64,000 bases of DNA. Source: Allobosea sp. CRIB-10 (GTDB lineage Bacteria > Pseudomonadota > Alphaproteobacteria > Rhizobiales > Beijerinckiaceae). The position numbers were made by a program, and so were the translations under genes. Below are positions 39,744 through 47,996 of the stretch, piece after piece; within the stretch, counting starts at the first letter, position 1, and every line of letters begins with the position of its first letter. The DNA is taken from assembly GCF_900112185.1 (NCBI RefSeq), contig NZ_FOKP01000016.1:1-64000 (forward strand), given 5' to 3'. The notes beneath the pieces are model-generated. The model saw only the letters and a list, made by a program, of their open reading frames with translations, had not been told where the DNA came from and did not search any database.

Positions 39744-40184
39744 TCAGCTCGCCAGCACCACGCGCTGGGCGATCGGGGCGGTGGAAATCCGGGCATCGGC
39801 CTTGCGCAGGGCGAAGCCGACCAGGGCCTCGTCGCAGGACTCGGCTTCGCGGACGATCTCGAAGGCGATCTTCTGCGCCAGCGGCGTCGGGCCATCGCCG
39901 GCCGAGAGCGTCGTCACCAGCCAATGCGCCTTGTCGCGGTCGACCCGGCCGGTCGGGCGGCTTTCCCAGACCGAGAAGTCGACGCAGAACGCCAGCAGCA
40001 CATCGGCGAAGAGCGGCGACTTGTCAGCGACGGCACGGTCGAGCGCCACCAGCACATCGATGATGTCGCGGGTGAGCACGATCTCATGCAAGATCTCGCG
40101 CTGAAGAATTCGGACGTCTTCATCGTCGATCACGCGCCTGTCCATCACGTGATCGACGAATTCGCGAAGTTCGTGGCCAATCAT
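39744..40184 (-). CDS. Conserved-looking hypothetical protein
   Basis: 146 residues, soluble, mostly helical, acidic/hydrophobic repeat pattern (VIDDEDVRILQREIL and IIDVLVALDRAVADK). AGGGG lies eight bases before the ATG. Good coding composition and a terminator-like hairpin support a real gene. I do not recognise the family; no catalytic motif, signal peptide or membrane helix is seen. Located between pccA and a repeat-rich gap. Confidence 0.75.
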   Translation of the reverse strand: MIGHELREFVDHVMDRRVIDDEDVRILQREILHEIVLTRDIIDVLVALDRAVADKSPLFADVLLAFCVDFSVWESRPTGRVDRDKAHWLVTTLSAGDGPTPLAQKIAFEIVREAESCDEALVGFALRKADARISTAPIAQRVVLAS

Positions 40185-40280
40185 CGTTCAACCCCTGTCC
40201 GACGTTGTTTCGTGTCGGTTTGTCCCTGTCGTGTGAAGACGATGCGACCGGGCCAGTCAGCAGGTGGTTAACACGCAAAT

Positions 40281-40296
40281 CTGAACGCCTGTTCAG
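40281..40296. promoter_or_regulatory. Palindrome upstream of the hypothetical gene
   Basis: CTGAAC-GCCT-GTTCAG, about 100 bp before the start of the 146-residue hypothetical gene. A candidate operator by symmetry and place only. Confidence 0.35.
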
Positions 40297-40418
40297 GTTA
40301 AACGGTCCTGAGTCAGCGTGGTTGCGAGGAGATTACCGGAGCAGATGACGCAGCCACCGCAAAGGCGATGACAACGGCCAAACACGCGACGCTCCACGCC
40401 ACATCATTGTCGGGCAGA

Positions 40419-40534
40419 GTCCTCGGGTCGGACTTCGACCGGCCCACGGATTGATCCGCGAAGACCCGAGGACGAAACGGGGCCGATAGCAGTCTCGCCT
40501 GTCCGACATGCTCGGATCGAGCCCGCGCATGACG
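40419..40534. repeat. Diverged two-hairpin repeat in a 380-bp gap
   Basis: Left hairpin GTCCTCGGGTC (40419-40429) / GACCCGAGGAC (40463-40473), perfect 11-bp arms. The right part, CATGCTCGG to GCGCATGACG at 40505-40534, resembles the CATGACG end of the main family. The remaining gap from 40185 to 40562 holds no convincing gene. Confidence 0.65.
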
Positions 40535-40562
40535 CGCAATCGGCGCGCCGCGCTCCTTCGGC

Positions 40563-41237
40563 TCAGGCCGCCAAGGACGGAGCGCCGATCAGCGCCGTGA
40601 GCTCGGCGCAACTCTCGATCACATGCCGCGCGCCGGCCGCCTGCAATGCCGCGACCGGCTGGAAGCCCCAGGAGACCGCGACCGGGGTCACGCCGGCCGC
40701 CACCGCCATCTCCATGTCGAAGGTGCTGTCGCCGACCATCAGCGTGCGCTCAGGACTGGCGCCGGTCTCAGCCATCGCTCGCAGGATCATGTCCGGATGC
40801 GGCTTCGAGATCGCGTCGTCCGCGGTCTGGATCGTCTTGAACATCGGCGCCCAGCCATGGCGCTCGACGATGTAGTCGGCGCCGCGCCGCGACTTGCCGG
40901 TGGCGATACCGAGCACAGTCGCCGGCCGCTGCGACAGCCCCGCCAGCAGCTCGATGACGCCGGGGAAGAGCGGCTCGGCCAGAGCCGGATCGCTCTCCGC
41001 CCGCTGGCGCATGCCGTTGAAGACATCCCGGTAAGTCTGGGTCAGCACGTCGTCCGGCTCGGTGAGCCCGGCGACACGCATCAGCGCGATGTCGAGGGTG
41101 AGCCCGATCACGCCGAGACCGGCTTCCCGGCCAGGATGGACGCGGCCGCAGCGCGCGAAGGTCTCGTATTGCGCGCCGAGGATGATCGCCTCGGAGTTGA
41201 TCAGCGTGCCGTCGAGGTCGAAGATGATGAGGTCCAT
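40563..41237 (-). CDS. HAD-superfamily phosphatase (Gph-like)
   Basis: 224 residues from ATG at 41237, giving the standard opening MDLIIFDLDGTLINSE with nucleophile D7 and acid D9. Motif II is in IATGKSRRG, motif III lysine in KPHPDM and motif IV in VGDSTFDMEMA. Phosphoglycolate phosphatase-like in layout; actual substrate unknown. The arginine-rich upstream extension is rejected. Confidence 0.9.
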   Translation of the reverse strand: MDLIIFDLDGTLINSEAIILGAQYETFARCGRVHPGREAGLGVIGLTLDIALMRVAGLTEPDDVLTQTYRDVFNGMRQRAESDPALAEPLFPGVIELLAGLSQRPATVLGIATGKSRRGADYIVERHGWAPMFKTIQTADDAISKPHPDMILRAMAETGASPERTLMVGDSTFDMEMAVAAGVTPVAVSWGFQPVAALQAAGARHVIESCAELTALIGAPSLAA

Positions 41238-41309
41238 GCCCGGCGCTCTACAGGAGAAGGCAGCTGCCCGCCATCTCCGCCGGCGCAAGGCTCTCATGCC
41301 GCAACGGCC

Positions 41310-41807
41310 TCACCCTTGCGGACTGCGGCCGCATTCGGCGATCGCGGCCTTCAGGGCGTCGCCATCGAGCCCCTTGCCGCGCGCCTCCTTGCGGCATTCG
41401 GCCCGCTGGGCGAGATCCGGCCGCTTGCCGTTGAAGCAGGCGACCAGCGCCGCCGTCCGCTCGGCGCCCTTGAGCCCGGTCGCATCGGCCTCCTGCTTGC
41501 AGACCGCGCGCGCCGTCGCCGCGGTCGGCTTGCCGTCGCGGGTCAGACCGTCGCTGGCATAGAGCTTCACGCCGGGAAAGCGCTCCTGCATGCACTCGCG
41601 CATGGCGCGGCGCAGATCGTCGCCCGAAAGCGCGATGTTCTCGGCATAGCAGTCGCGTCGCGCCTCGGCGCGAGCGGCACGCGGCACCGGCTCGTCAATG
41701 GGTCCAGCGACCGCTTGCGGCGCGGCCGGAGCGGGCTGCGCCTGGGCGAAGCCGGTGGAGGGGAAGGAGAGAACGAGGCCGGCGGCAAGCAAGGCGATGC
41801 GCAACAT
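41310..41807 (-). CDS. Secreted PsiF-repeat protein
   Basis: 165 residues. Signal peptide ending in FAQAQP, a proline/alanine linker, then cysteine-spaced helical repeats: ARRDCYAENIALSG, AMRECMQERFPG, VCKQEADATGLKG, ECRKEARGKGLDGDALKAAI. The C-x-x-E-A-x-x-x-G-L-x-G pattern is the PsiF repeat (in E. coli a phosphate-starvation-inducible periplasmic protein). Disulphides expected. Function unknown. Confidence 0.8.
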   Translation of the reverse strand: MLRIALLAAGLVLSFPSTGFAQAQPAPAAPQAVAGPIDEPVPRAARAEARRDCYAENIALSGDDLRRAMRECMQERFPGVKLYASDGLTRDGKPTAATARAVCKQEADATGLKGAERTAALVACFNGKRPDLAQRAECRKEARGKGLDGDALKAAIAECGRSPQG

Positions 41808-41913
41808 GGAAAGCCTCCCGTGATAAAGAGTTCACAGGAACAAACTTAGAACATATCGCGTTTTGTTCAGCAAGTGTTCTTACCTGAGGTCACGCAACTT
41901 TTTCGCGCAGGCC

Positions 41914-43230
41914 TCACTCGTCCGGCGCGTCGACGATCGGGTCGTAAGGCGCATCCTCAAAGCCGAGCAGATTCCAGCTCTGGCGCATATGCGGCGGCAG
42001 CGGCGCACTGACGTCGATCGTGCCCTTGCCGCGGGGATGCGGCAGCACGATCCGCCGCGCCAGCAGGTGCAGCTTGTTCTGGATGCCGCCAGGCATCTCC
42101 CAGTTCTGTATGTCGAAGTACTTCGGATCGCCGACGATCGGATGGCCGATATGGGCAGCGTGGGCGCGCAGCTGATGAGTGCGCCCGGTCACAGGCTTGA
42201 GCGAGAGCCAGGCCAGCTTCTGCGCCGCGGTCTCGACCACGGCGTAATAGGTCACCGCGTGCATCGCGCCCTCGCCGCCATGCTCGGCGACGGCCATGCG
42301 CTGGTCGCCGTCATAGGCTTCCTCGCGGGCGAGATAGGTCGAGATTCGGCCCTGCTTCACGCGCGGAACATGATAGACCAGCGCCCAGTAGACCTTGCGG
42401 GCGGAGCGCGAGCGGAAGGTCTTGGCCAAAGTCGCCGCGGCGAAGCGCGACTTGGCGATGACGAGGCAGCCGGCGGTGTCCTTGTCGAGCCGGTGGACGA
42501 GGCGCGGCTTCTGCCCGTCCTTGCCGGTCAGCGCCGCCAGCATGCCGTCGACATGCCTGGTCGTGCCGGAGCCGCCCTGGACGGCGAGGCCGGCCGGCTT
42601 GTTGAGGACCATGACGTCCTCGTCCTCATAGAGCGTGATCGAGCGCAGGAAGCCGATCGTATCGGCGTCGGCCTTGGCCGAGCGCGGCCGCTCCGCCGCC
42701 TGCTCCAGCTTCAGCGGCGGGATGCGCACGGTCTGGCCGGCCTCCAGCCTGTCCTTGCTGTCGGCGCGTTTGCCGTCGACGCGCAATTCGCCTTTCCGGA
42801 CGATGCGCTGGATATGGCTGAAGGAGAGCTGCGGGAAGCGCGCCTCGAGGAAGCGGTCGATCCGCATCTCGTTCTCGTCCTGCGTCACCACGAGCTGCTG
42901 CACGCCGGTCGAGAGCACCTCGGCGGTGACGGCCTTGACCTCGGCGCGGGTCGGCGCATCCGTGATCGGCGGCTTGCGTGTCGCCGGCTTGCGCGGAGCT
43001 GCGGCCCTTGGCGCCGGATGATGCGGCTTCGGGTTGCGCGTCGGCTCGGTGCGCACGACCTCGTCCTCCGCCGGACGCGGCCTGGCCCGGGCCGAGCGGC
43101 GCGCATCATGGCTCGGGCGCTTGCCTTTCGGCGCGCCGGAGGCTGGCGGCCTGCCGCCGCGCTTCGGGCCGTTGCCCCGCGGGGGGCCGCCCGTTCCCTT
43201 GCCGCCTGTTCCCTTGCCGCCGGTTCTCAT
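41914..43230 (-). CDS. rluC: RluA-family 23S rRNA pseudouridine synthase (RluC-like)
   Basis: 438 residues. A disordered, very basic N-terminal extension of about 110 residues with tandem GGKGT units, an S4 RNA-binding domain (RIDRFLEARFPQL ... RKGELRVDGKR), and the catalytic domain with HRLDKDTAG containing the nucleophilic Asp, then GRTHQLRAHAAHIG. RluC modifies 955/2504/2580 in E. coli; the exact sites here are not known. ATG overlaps the crcB stop as ATGA, so translation is coupled. Confidence 0.88.
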   Translation of the reverse strand: MRTGGKGTGGKGTGGPPRGNGPKRGGRPPASGAPKGKRPSHDARRSARARPRPAEDEVVRTEPTRNPKPHHPAPRAAAPRKPATRKPPITDAPTRAEVKAVTAEVLSTGVQQLVVTQDENEMRIDRFLEARFPQLSFSHIQRIVRKGELRVDGKRADSKDRLEAGQTVRIPPLKLEQAAERPRSAKADADTIGFLRSITLYEDEDVMVLNKPAGLAVQGGSGTTRHVDGMLAALTGKDGQKPRLVHRLDKDTAGCLVIAKSRFAAATLAKTFRSRSARKVYWALVYHVPRVKQGRISTYLAREEAYDGDQRMAVAEHGGEGAMHAVTYYAVVETAAQKLAWLSLKPVTGRTHQLRAHAAHIGHPIVGDPKYFDIQNWEMPGGIQNKLHLLARRIVLPHPRGKGTIDVSAPLPPHMRQSWNLLGFEDAPYDPIVDAPDE

Positions 43231-43610
43231 GACAGCCCCCTGACCAGAGCGAGCCCCGCGACCAGCGCCGCGAGCGACAGGACGACCGAGCCGATGACGT
43301 AGACCGCCGCCAGCATCGCCTCGCCGCGCTCCCAGAGCAGCACCGCGTCGAGCGAGAAGGCCGAGAAGGTGGTGAAGCCGCCGAGGACGCCGGTGGTCAG
43401 GAACAGTCTGGCGTGCTGGCTCCAGCCCTCGCCCGCCTTGAAGGCGAGCCAGCCGGCGACGAGGCCCATCAGGCCGGAGCCGAGGATGTTGATCGCCATC
43501 GTGCCATAGGGGAACGAGGCGCCAAGCCATTTCAGCGAGACGAGGTTGACGCCGTGCCGGAGCACGCCGCCGATGCCGGCGCCGAGAAAGACGAGAGCGG
43601 TGGAAAGCAT
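43227..43610 (-). CDS. crcB: Fluoride exporter CrcB/Fluc
   Basis: 127 residues, four transmembrane helices. GGVLRHGVNL in helix 1, GTMAINILGSGLMG in helix 2 (fluoride path Asn) and TTGVLGGFTTFSAFSLD in helix 3 (central sodium and phenylalanine box) are diagnostic. Forms a dual-topology dimer exporting fluoride. Overlaps the start of rluC by 4 bp. I looked for a fluoride riboswitch upstream and saw none. Confidence 0.93.
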   Translation of the reverse strand: MLSTALVFLGAGIGGVLRHGVNLVSLKWLGASFPYGTMAINILGSGLMGLVAGWLAFKAGEGWSQHARLFLTTGVLGGFTTFSAFSLDAVLLWERGEAMLAAVYVIGSVVLSLAALVAGLALVRGLS

Positions 43611-43688
43611 CCCCGAGGCATAGAGCGCCCTGCGACCGCAGACAAACGAAATCCGCGGCGGATGCCTCGTTCCAGTCTGGTCTGCTGC

Positions 43689-44324
43689 TTACCTCACCGT
43701 TTCCGTGCCATAGCCCCGCAGGAATGCATCGACCCCGGCCTGCGCATAGCGGGCGAGCTCGGCCGGATCGCTATCGCACTTGCCGCTGAACATGGCGCGG
43801 TTCAGCGGGATCCAGAGCAACAGCCCGGCGAAATGGTTGGCTGCCATCAGCGGGTCGTCGATCCGCAGGCGCCCCTTGGCGGCATAGCGCTGGAAGGCGG
43901 CGGAGAGCGTCTCCAGCACGCGTTCGAAGCCACCAGAGAACCAGCCCTGCCCGACCTCGGGGAAGCGCTCGGCATTGGCGATCACCAGCCGGCGCAGGCG
44001 CAGCAGGTCCGGCTGCATCAGCGCGGTCAGGAACTTGCCGGCGAGCCGGCTCAGCCCTTCCCTGGGGTCGTGTGAGGCCGCAAGCTCCTCGGCCACCAGC
44101 CGCAGCAAGCCGTCGATATTGTCCGTCGTCGCCGCGACGATCGCCGCATAGAGCCGCTCCTTGTCGGCGAAATAGCGGTAGAGCGTCGGCTTCGACACAG
44201 CCGCAAGCGCCGCCACCTCGTCCATGGTGGTGCCGTCATAGCCCTTCGCCAGGAACAGGCTCGTCGCCGCCTCCAGCACGGCGCCGCGCTTGCGTTCGGA
44301 GCGATCGAGAACGGCTTGCGACAT
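43689..44324 (-). CDS. TetR/AcrR family regulator
   Basis: 211 residues. N-terminal TetR helix-turn-helix: AATSLFLAKGYDGTTMDEVA followed by VSKPTLYRYFADKERLY; the rest is a helical ligand-binding/dimer domain (TetR_C-like). Represses by operator binding. Divergent from the DUF998 gene with a nested dyad between them, so that gene and itself are the likely targets. Confidence 0.93.
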   Translation of the reverse strand: MSQAVLDRSERKRGAVLEAATSLFLAKGYDGTTMDEVAALAAVSKPTLYRYFADKERLYAAIVAATTDNIDGLLRLVAEELAASHDPREGLSRLAGKFLTALMQPDLLRLRRLVIANAERFPEVGQGWFSGGFERVLETLSAAFQRYAAKGRLRIDDPLMAANHFAGLLLWIPLNRAMFSGKCDSDPAELARYAQAGVDAFLRGYGTETVR

Positions 44325-44353
44325 GGCGGCTCCATGGGTCTTGACATCAGAAA

Positions 44354-44394
44354 TAAAACTACACAGTTTAGTTGTACTAAACCGTTCAGTTTTA
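44354..44394. promoter_or_regulatory. Nested operator dyad between TetR and DUF998 genes
   Basis: Inner perfect palindrome GTTTAGT-TGT-ACTAAAC (44366-44382) and outer arms TAAAACT (44354-44360) / AGTTTTA (44388-44394) share the same centre at 44374. A TTGACA hexamer is at 44341-44346. Two TetR dimers on overlapping sites would fit. Confidence 0.75.
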
Positions 44395-44423
44395 CTCTAT
44401 CCCTTCCGCTCCCGGAGAGCCAG

Positions 44424-45086
44424 ATGCAAACCGCCCCCTCTTCTCTCGACCGCGCCCTCCTCGCCTGCGGCGTGGCGAGTGCCCCTGTGTTCTACGGCCT
44501 CGCCGCGCTGCAAGTGGCGCTCAGGCCCGGCTATGACATCCGCACCCAGCCGATCAGCTTCCTCGCGCTCGGCGAGCTCGGCTGGATCCAGGTCGCGAAT
44601 TTCGTGGTCACCGGTGCCCTGGCGCTCGCCGGCGCGCTCGGCTTGCGCCATGTCCTGCGCGGCCAGCGCGGAGGCACGGCGGGCCCGATTCTCGCCGGCC
44701 TCTACGGTCTCGGCATGATCGGGGCAGGGCTGTTCGGGCCCGATCCCCTGCCCGCCCCCGGGCAGGCGCCACAGATGAGCGCGGCCGGCGCCGTGCATAT
44801 GGTCGCCTTCCTTCTCTCGTTCCTGTCGCTGATCGCGGCCTGCTTCGTCTTCGCCCGCCGGTTCAACGCCGTCGGCAAGAGCGGCTGGGCGCTCTACAGC
44901 GTCGTAACCGCCCTGGTCGCTCCCGCGCTCGTCGCCACGAGCATGGCGAACCCGGCTTTCGCCGGGCTGATCGTCGGCGCCGCCGGTCTCGTGCTCTTCG
45001 GCTGGTTCTCGCTCATCGCCTTCGAGGTTCGCAATGAAACCTCGGCTCTCCCGGCGTTCCCGCCCCAGGCGCCTGCCGCTGCCTGA
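44424..45086 (+). CDS. DUF998 family membrane protein
   Basis: 220 residues from ATG at 44424 (GGAGAG upstream). About six transmembrane helices, with PGYDIRTQPISFLALGELGW and a GPDPLPAPGQ loop typical of DUF998. Function unknown. Divergent from a TetR regulator and presumably its target; a low-GC start region holds the operator. Confidence 0.85.
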   Translation: MQTAPSSLDRALLACGVASAPVFYGLAALQVALRPGYDIRTQPISFLALGELGWIQVANFVVTGALALAGALGLRHVLRGQRGGTAGPILAGLYGLGMIGAGLFGPDPLPAPGQAPQMSAAGAVHMVAFLLSFLSLIAACFVFARRFNAVGKSGWALYSVVTALVAPALVATSMANPAFAGLIVGAAGLVLFGWFSLIAFEVRNETSALPAFPPQAPAAA

Positions 45087-45211
45087 GCAGCAGCAATGAT
45101 CATGCGGCCTGCGATCTTCCGCTGGCCGCTCCCACGCAGAAGCACCTCCCGCTCCACCCGGACGATTGACTTGCCACCTCCCCGACCGGCAGAAACATCG
45201 AGACGCAGGGG

Positions 45212-46555
45212 GTGGTCGTCGCGCCAATGGCATGCGGTTCTGTACCAGGAGGCGAGCTTGTCGGCGCGGCGTTCTGGCGCGCGGCGCTGCCTGCCGGCCT
45301 CGGACTCGCCCTGCTGTCGCAGATCGCCCTCGCAGCGCCGGCGCGCTTGCAATCGCGCCCGGCGCAGGCCCCGAGCTTTGCCCGCGCCTGCACGATTGCC
45401 TTGCCCGAAACTCCGCCGCTCTTCGCCGGCAAGCCGGCAGAGCCTGCGGCTTCGGGCGAGGACGAAGCAGATGACGACAGCGACGACGAGGAGGACGAGG
45501 ACGAGGACGACGAGGACCCGCCGGAGCGCGGCCTTGTCCTGCCCGGCGCGGCCACCTGCCTCTCGATCACCGGCACGGTCAGCGCCGGCATCCAGCGCGA
45601 TTCCTTCCGCGCCTCGCGCAATGGTCCGCCGCCGCCGTCGAGCGCGACCTCCTTCCCGATCAGCGCCGCCTTCCGGATCGCGACCTCGCACGAGCTCGCC
45701 TCCGGCCTGCGCGTCGGCACGGCCTTCGGCTTCACCATGTACGGGCCGGTCAACGGCACCAGCGAGACCACGATCGACGAGGCGACGATCCTGGTCGGGC
45801 CCTGGACCTTCGGGCTCGACACGTCGCGCTTCGCCTTCTGGACCGGCGACGAGTTCATCTTCTCGACGCGCGTGCCCTCGCGCACCGTCGGCCTCATCGC
45901 GCTGGAACTGCCGCTGACCGAGAGCTGGACCGCGACGCTCGCTGTCGAGGACCCGGCGCTCGGCAACGCCTCCGTGACCGCGCCGGTTCAGACCGGGCGA
46001 CGCATACCCGATACGATCGGCCGGCTGGTCTACGAACAGGGCGGCTGGACCGTGCATGCTGCATTCGCCTTGCGGGAGATCCCCGGTACGCCGTCGCGCT
46101 TCGGCCGGGCCGGCATTCTCGGCGCGACCTATGAAGGCGAGGCGTTCGGCAAAAGCTGGAGCCTGACGGCGCAGCTCGCCGGTGCGATCGACGGAGCGCC
46201 CTATCTCGGCTCGCAGCTCGACGCCCGCATCGTCAACCGCGTGCTCGTGGCGACCGACGCCACCCGCGGCTTTTCCACCGTCGTCTCCGGCCGCCTGGAA
46301 TGGACCGACGAGCTCGCCAGCAACCTCTATCTCAGCCGGTATTGGCTCGAAGTGCCGCTCGCCAACCAGGTCCGCGGCGAGATCAGGATCGACCGCTTCG
46401 CCGCCAATCTGGTCTGGACCCCGGTCGAGGGCCTCAAGCTCGGCATTGAGAACTCGATCGCCTGGGCGAAGATCGCGCTGACCGGCCGCGAGATCGCGGC
46501 GGGGTTGGCGGGGCGACAGATCTCGACGCAGCTTTTCATCGAGCGGAGTTTTTGA
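45212..46555 (+). CDS. Porin with acidic linker
   Basis: 447 residues from the GTG at 45212; an ATG at 45227 is an equally good start. Signal peptide about residues 21-42. A D/E tract occupies residues about 83-102, then a cysteine pair (ARACTI, AATCLSI) and beta-strand alternation to the C-terminus, ending in F (FIERSF), as outer-membrane barrels do. Resembles alphaproteobacterial porins (porin_2 type). Outer-membrane diffusion channel inferred. The acidic tract is unusual for this family and may sit at the periplasmic or pore entrance. Confidence 0.75.
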   Translation: MVVAPMACGSVPGGELVGAAFWRAALPAGLGLALLSQIALAAPARLQSRPAQAPSFARACTIALPETPPLFAGKPAEPAASGEDEADDDSDDEEDEDEDDEDPPERGLVLPGAATCLSITGTVSAGIQRDSFRASRNGPPPPSSATSFPISAAFRIATSHELASGLRVGTAFGFTMYGPVNGTSETTIDEATILVGPWTFGLDTSRFAFWTGDEFIFSTRVPSRTVGLIALELPLTESWTATLAVEDPALGNASVTAPVQTGRRIPDTIGRLVYEQGGWTVHAAFALREIPGTPSRFGRAGILGATYEGEAFGKSWSLTAQLAGAIDGAPYLGSQLDARIVNRVLVATDATRGFSTVVSGRLEWTDELASNLYLSRYWLEVPLANQVRGEIRIDRFAANLVWTPVEGLKLGIENSIAWAKIALTGREIAAGLAGRQISTQLFIERSF

Positions 46556-46561
46556 AGAGAA

Positions 46562-46669
46562 CGTCATTCTCGGGCGGAGCGAAGCGCAGACCCGAGAATC
46601 TCGTGGCGAGAAGGCGTTGATTGGTGCCTCTTCCGGCCTGAGATGCTCGGGTCGAGCCCGAGCATGACG
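46562..46669. repeat. Two-hairpin intergenic repeat, CGTCATTCTCGGG family
   Basis: 108 bp bounded by CGTCATTC and GCATGACG. Left stem ATTCTCGGG/CCCGAGAAT, right stem ATGCTCGGG/CCCGAGCAT. Best-preserved copy in the window; lies between the porin and rarA in convergent space. Confidence 0.88.
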
Positions 46670-46687
46670 CGGGCTGAAGCCGGCCCC

Positions 46688-47995
46688 CTACTCCCCCCGC
46701 TCCTGCCGCAGCTTCTCCCAGTACTCCAGCCGCTTCCTGATCTCGCGCTCGAAGCCGCGCTCCGGTGGATCGTAGAAGAGCTGCCGGCCGAGTGCGTCAG
46801 GCCAGTAGTTCTGGCCGGAGAAGGCGTCTGGTGCGTCGTGGTCATAAGCGTAGTCGGCGCCGTAGCCCTCCTGCTTCATCAGCTTGGTCGGGGCGTTCAG
46901 GATCGTCTTGGGCGGCGTCAGCGAGCCGGCTTCCTTGGCGGTGCGCATCGCCGCCTTGTAGGCGACGTAGGCGGCGTTCGATTTCGGCGCGGTGGCGAGA
47001 TAGATCACCGTGTTCGCCAAGGCGAGCTCGCCCTCGGGCGAGCCGAGCTGCTCATAGGTCTCGGCGGCGGCGCGGGCATGGACCAGCGCCTGCGGGTCGG
47101 CGAGGCCGATATCCTCGACCGCCATGCGCACCAGCCGCCTCGCCAGAAAGCGCGGGTCCTCGCCGGCATCGAGCATGCGGGCGAAATAATAGAGCGCCGC
47201 ATCCGGATCGGAACCGCGGATCGTCTTGTGCAGCGCCGAGATCAGATTGTAGTGCCCGTCCTGCGCCTTGTCGTAGATCGGCGCGCGCCGCTGGATCACC
47301 TCGGAGAGCCCGGCTTCGTCGAATATCTCTCCTGACTTGGCGGCGCGCCAGGTCTCCTCGGCCAGCGTCAGCACCGCCCGCCCGTCGCCATCGGCGAAGC
47401 GCGCCAGTGCGAGCCGCGCCTCCGGTGTCAGCGGCAATTCGCGGTTCTCCAGCGCCTCGGCCCGGCCGAGCATGAAGAGCAGCGCACCCTCGTCGAGCGC
47501 CTTGAAGGTCAGGACGCGCGCCCGCGACAGCAGCGCCGCGTTGAGCGCGAAAGACGGGTTCTCGGTGGTGGCGCCGACCAGCGTGATCGTGCCGTCCTCC
47601 ATCACCGGCAGGAAAGCGTCCTGCTGAGCCCGGTTGAAGCGGTGGATCTCGTCGACGAACAGCAAGGTGCCCTTGCCGCCGAGCCGGCGGCCACGGGCGG
47701 CGTCGAAGGCCTTCTTCAGGTCGGCGACGCCGGAGAAGATCGCGCTGATCTGCTCGAAACCGAGATCGGTCTGCCCCGCCAGCAGGCGCGCCACCGTCGT
47801 CTTGCCGGTGCCGGGTGGGCCCCAGAAGATCAGGCTGCCGAGCGAGCCCGAGGCGATCAGCCGGGTCAGCACCCCATCCTCGCCGGTCAGGTGCTCCTGT
47901 CCCGCGACCTCGCCGAGCGTCGTCGGCCGCACCCGGTCGGCGAGCGGACGCGGGCCGGATTTGTCGAGACCCGAGGCGGAGAAGAGGTCGCTCAC
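46688..47995 (-). CDS. rarA: Replication-associated recombination protein RarA
   Basis: 435 residues, AAA+ ATPase: Walker A GPPGTGKTT at 59-67, Walker B LLFVDEIHRF near 111-120, sensor-1 GATTENPSF, then a C-terminal tetramer domain (YDKAQDGHYNLISALHKTIR and QEGYGADYAYDHD). Acts at stalled replication forks. Start is GTG, one base after the degQ stop, so the two are co-translated. Confidence 0.95.
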   Translation of the reverse strand: MSDLFSASGLDKSGPRPLADRVRPTTLGEVAGQEHLTGEDGVLTRLIASGSLGSLIFWGPPGTGKTTVARLLAGQTDLGFEQISAIFSGVADLKKAFDAARGRRLGGKGTLLFVDEIHRFNRAQQDAFLPVMEDGTITLVGATTENPSFALNAALLSRARVLTFKALDEGALLFMLGRAEALENRELPLTPEARLALARFADGDGRAVLTLAEETWRAAKSGEIFDEAGLSEVIQRRAPIYDKAQDGHYNLISALHKTIRGSDPDAALYYFARMLDAGEDPRFLARRLVRMAVEDIGLADPQALVHARAAAETYEQLGSPEGELALANTVIYLATAPKSNAAYVAYKAAMRTAKEAGSLTPPKTILNAPTKLMKQEGYGADYAYDHDAPDAFSGQNYWPDALGRQLFYDPPERGFEREIRKRLEYWEKLRQERGE

Positions 47996-47996
47996 C

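Noticed and set aside
40313-40402. 29-codon minus-strand frame with GTG start encoding a hydrophobic AWSVACLAVVIAFAV peptide
   Set aside because: Looks membrane-like but lacks a ribosome binding site and abuts a repeat; may be a remnant of a longer small protein.
41863-43302. Long plus-strand frame opposite rluC
   Set aside because: Arginine/leucine-rich antisense shadow typical of high-GC DNA; the minus strand has the clear RluA motifs.
43611-43690. Possible fluoride riboswitch upstream of crcB
   Set aside because: No match to the GGCGATGGTGTTCGCC-type core or its pseudoknot partner.
45258-45260. TTG after AGGAGG as the porin start
   Set aside because: The perfect Shine-Dalgarno is tempting, but this TTG is not in the porin reading frame.
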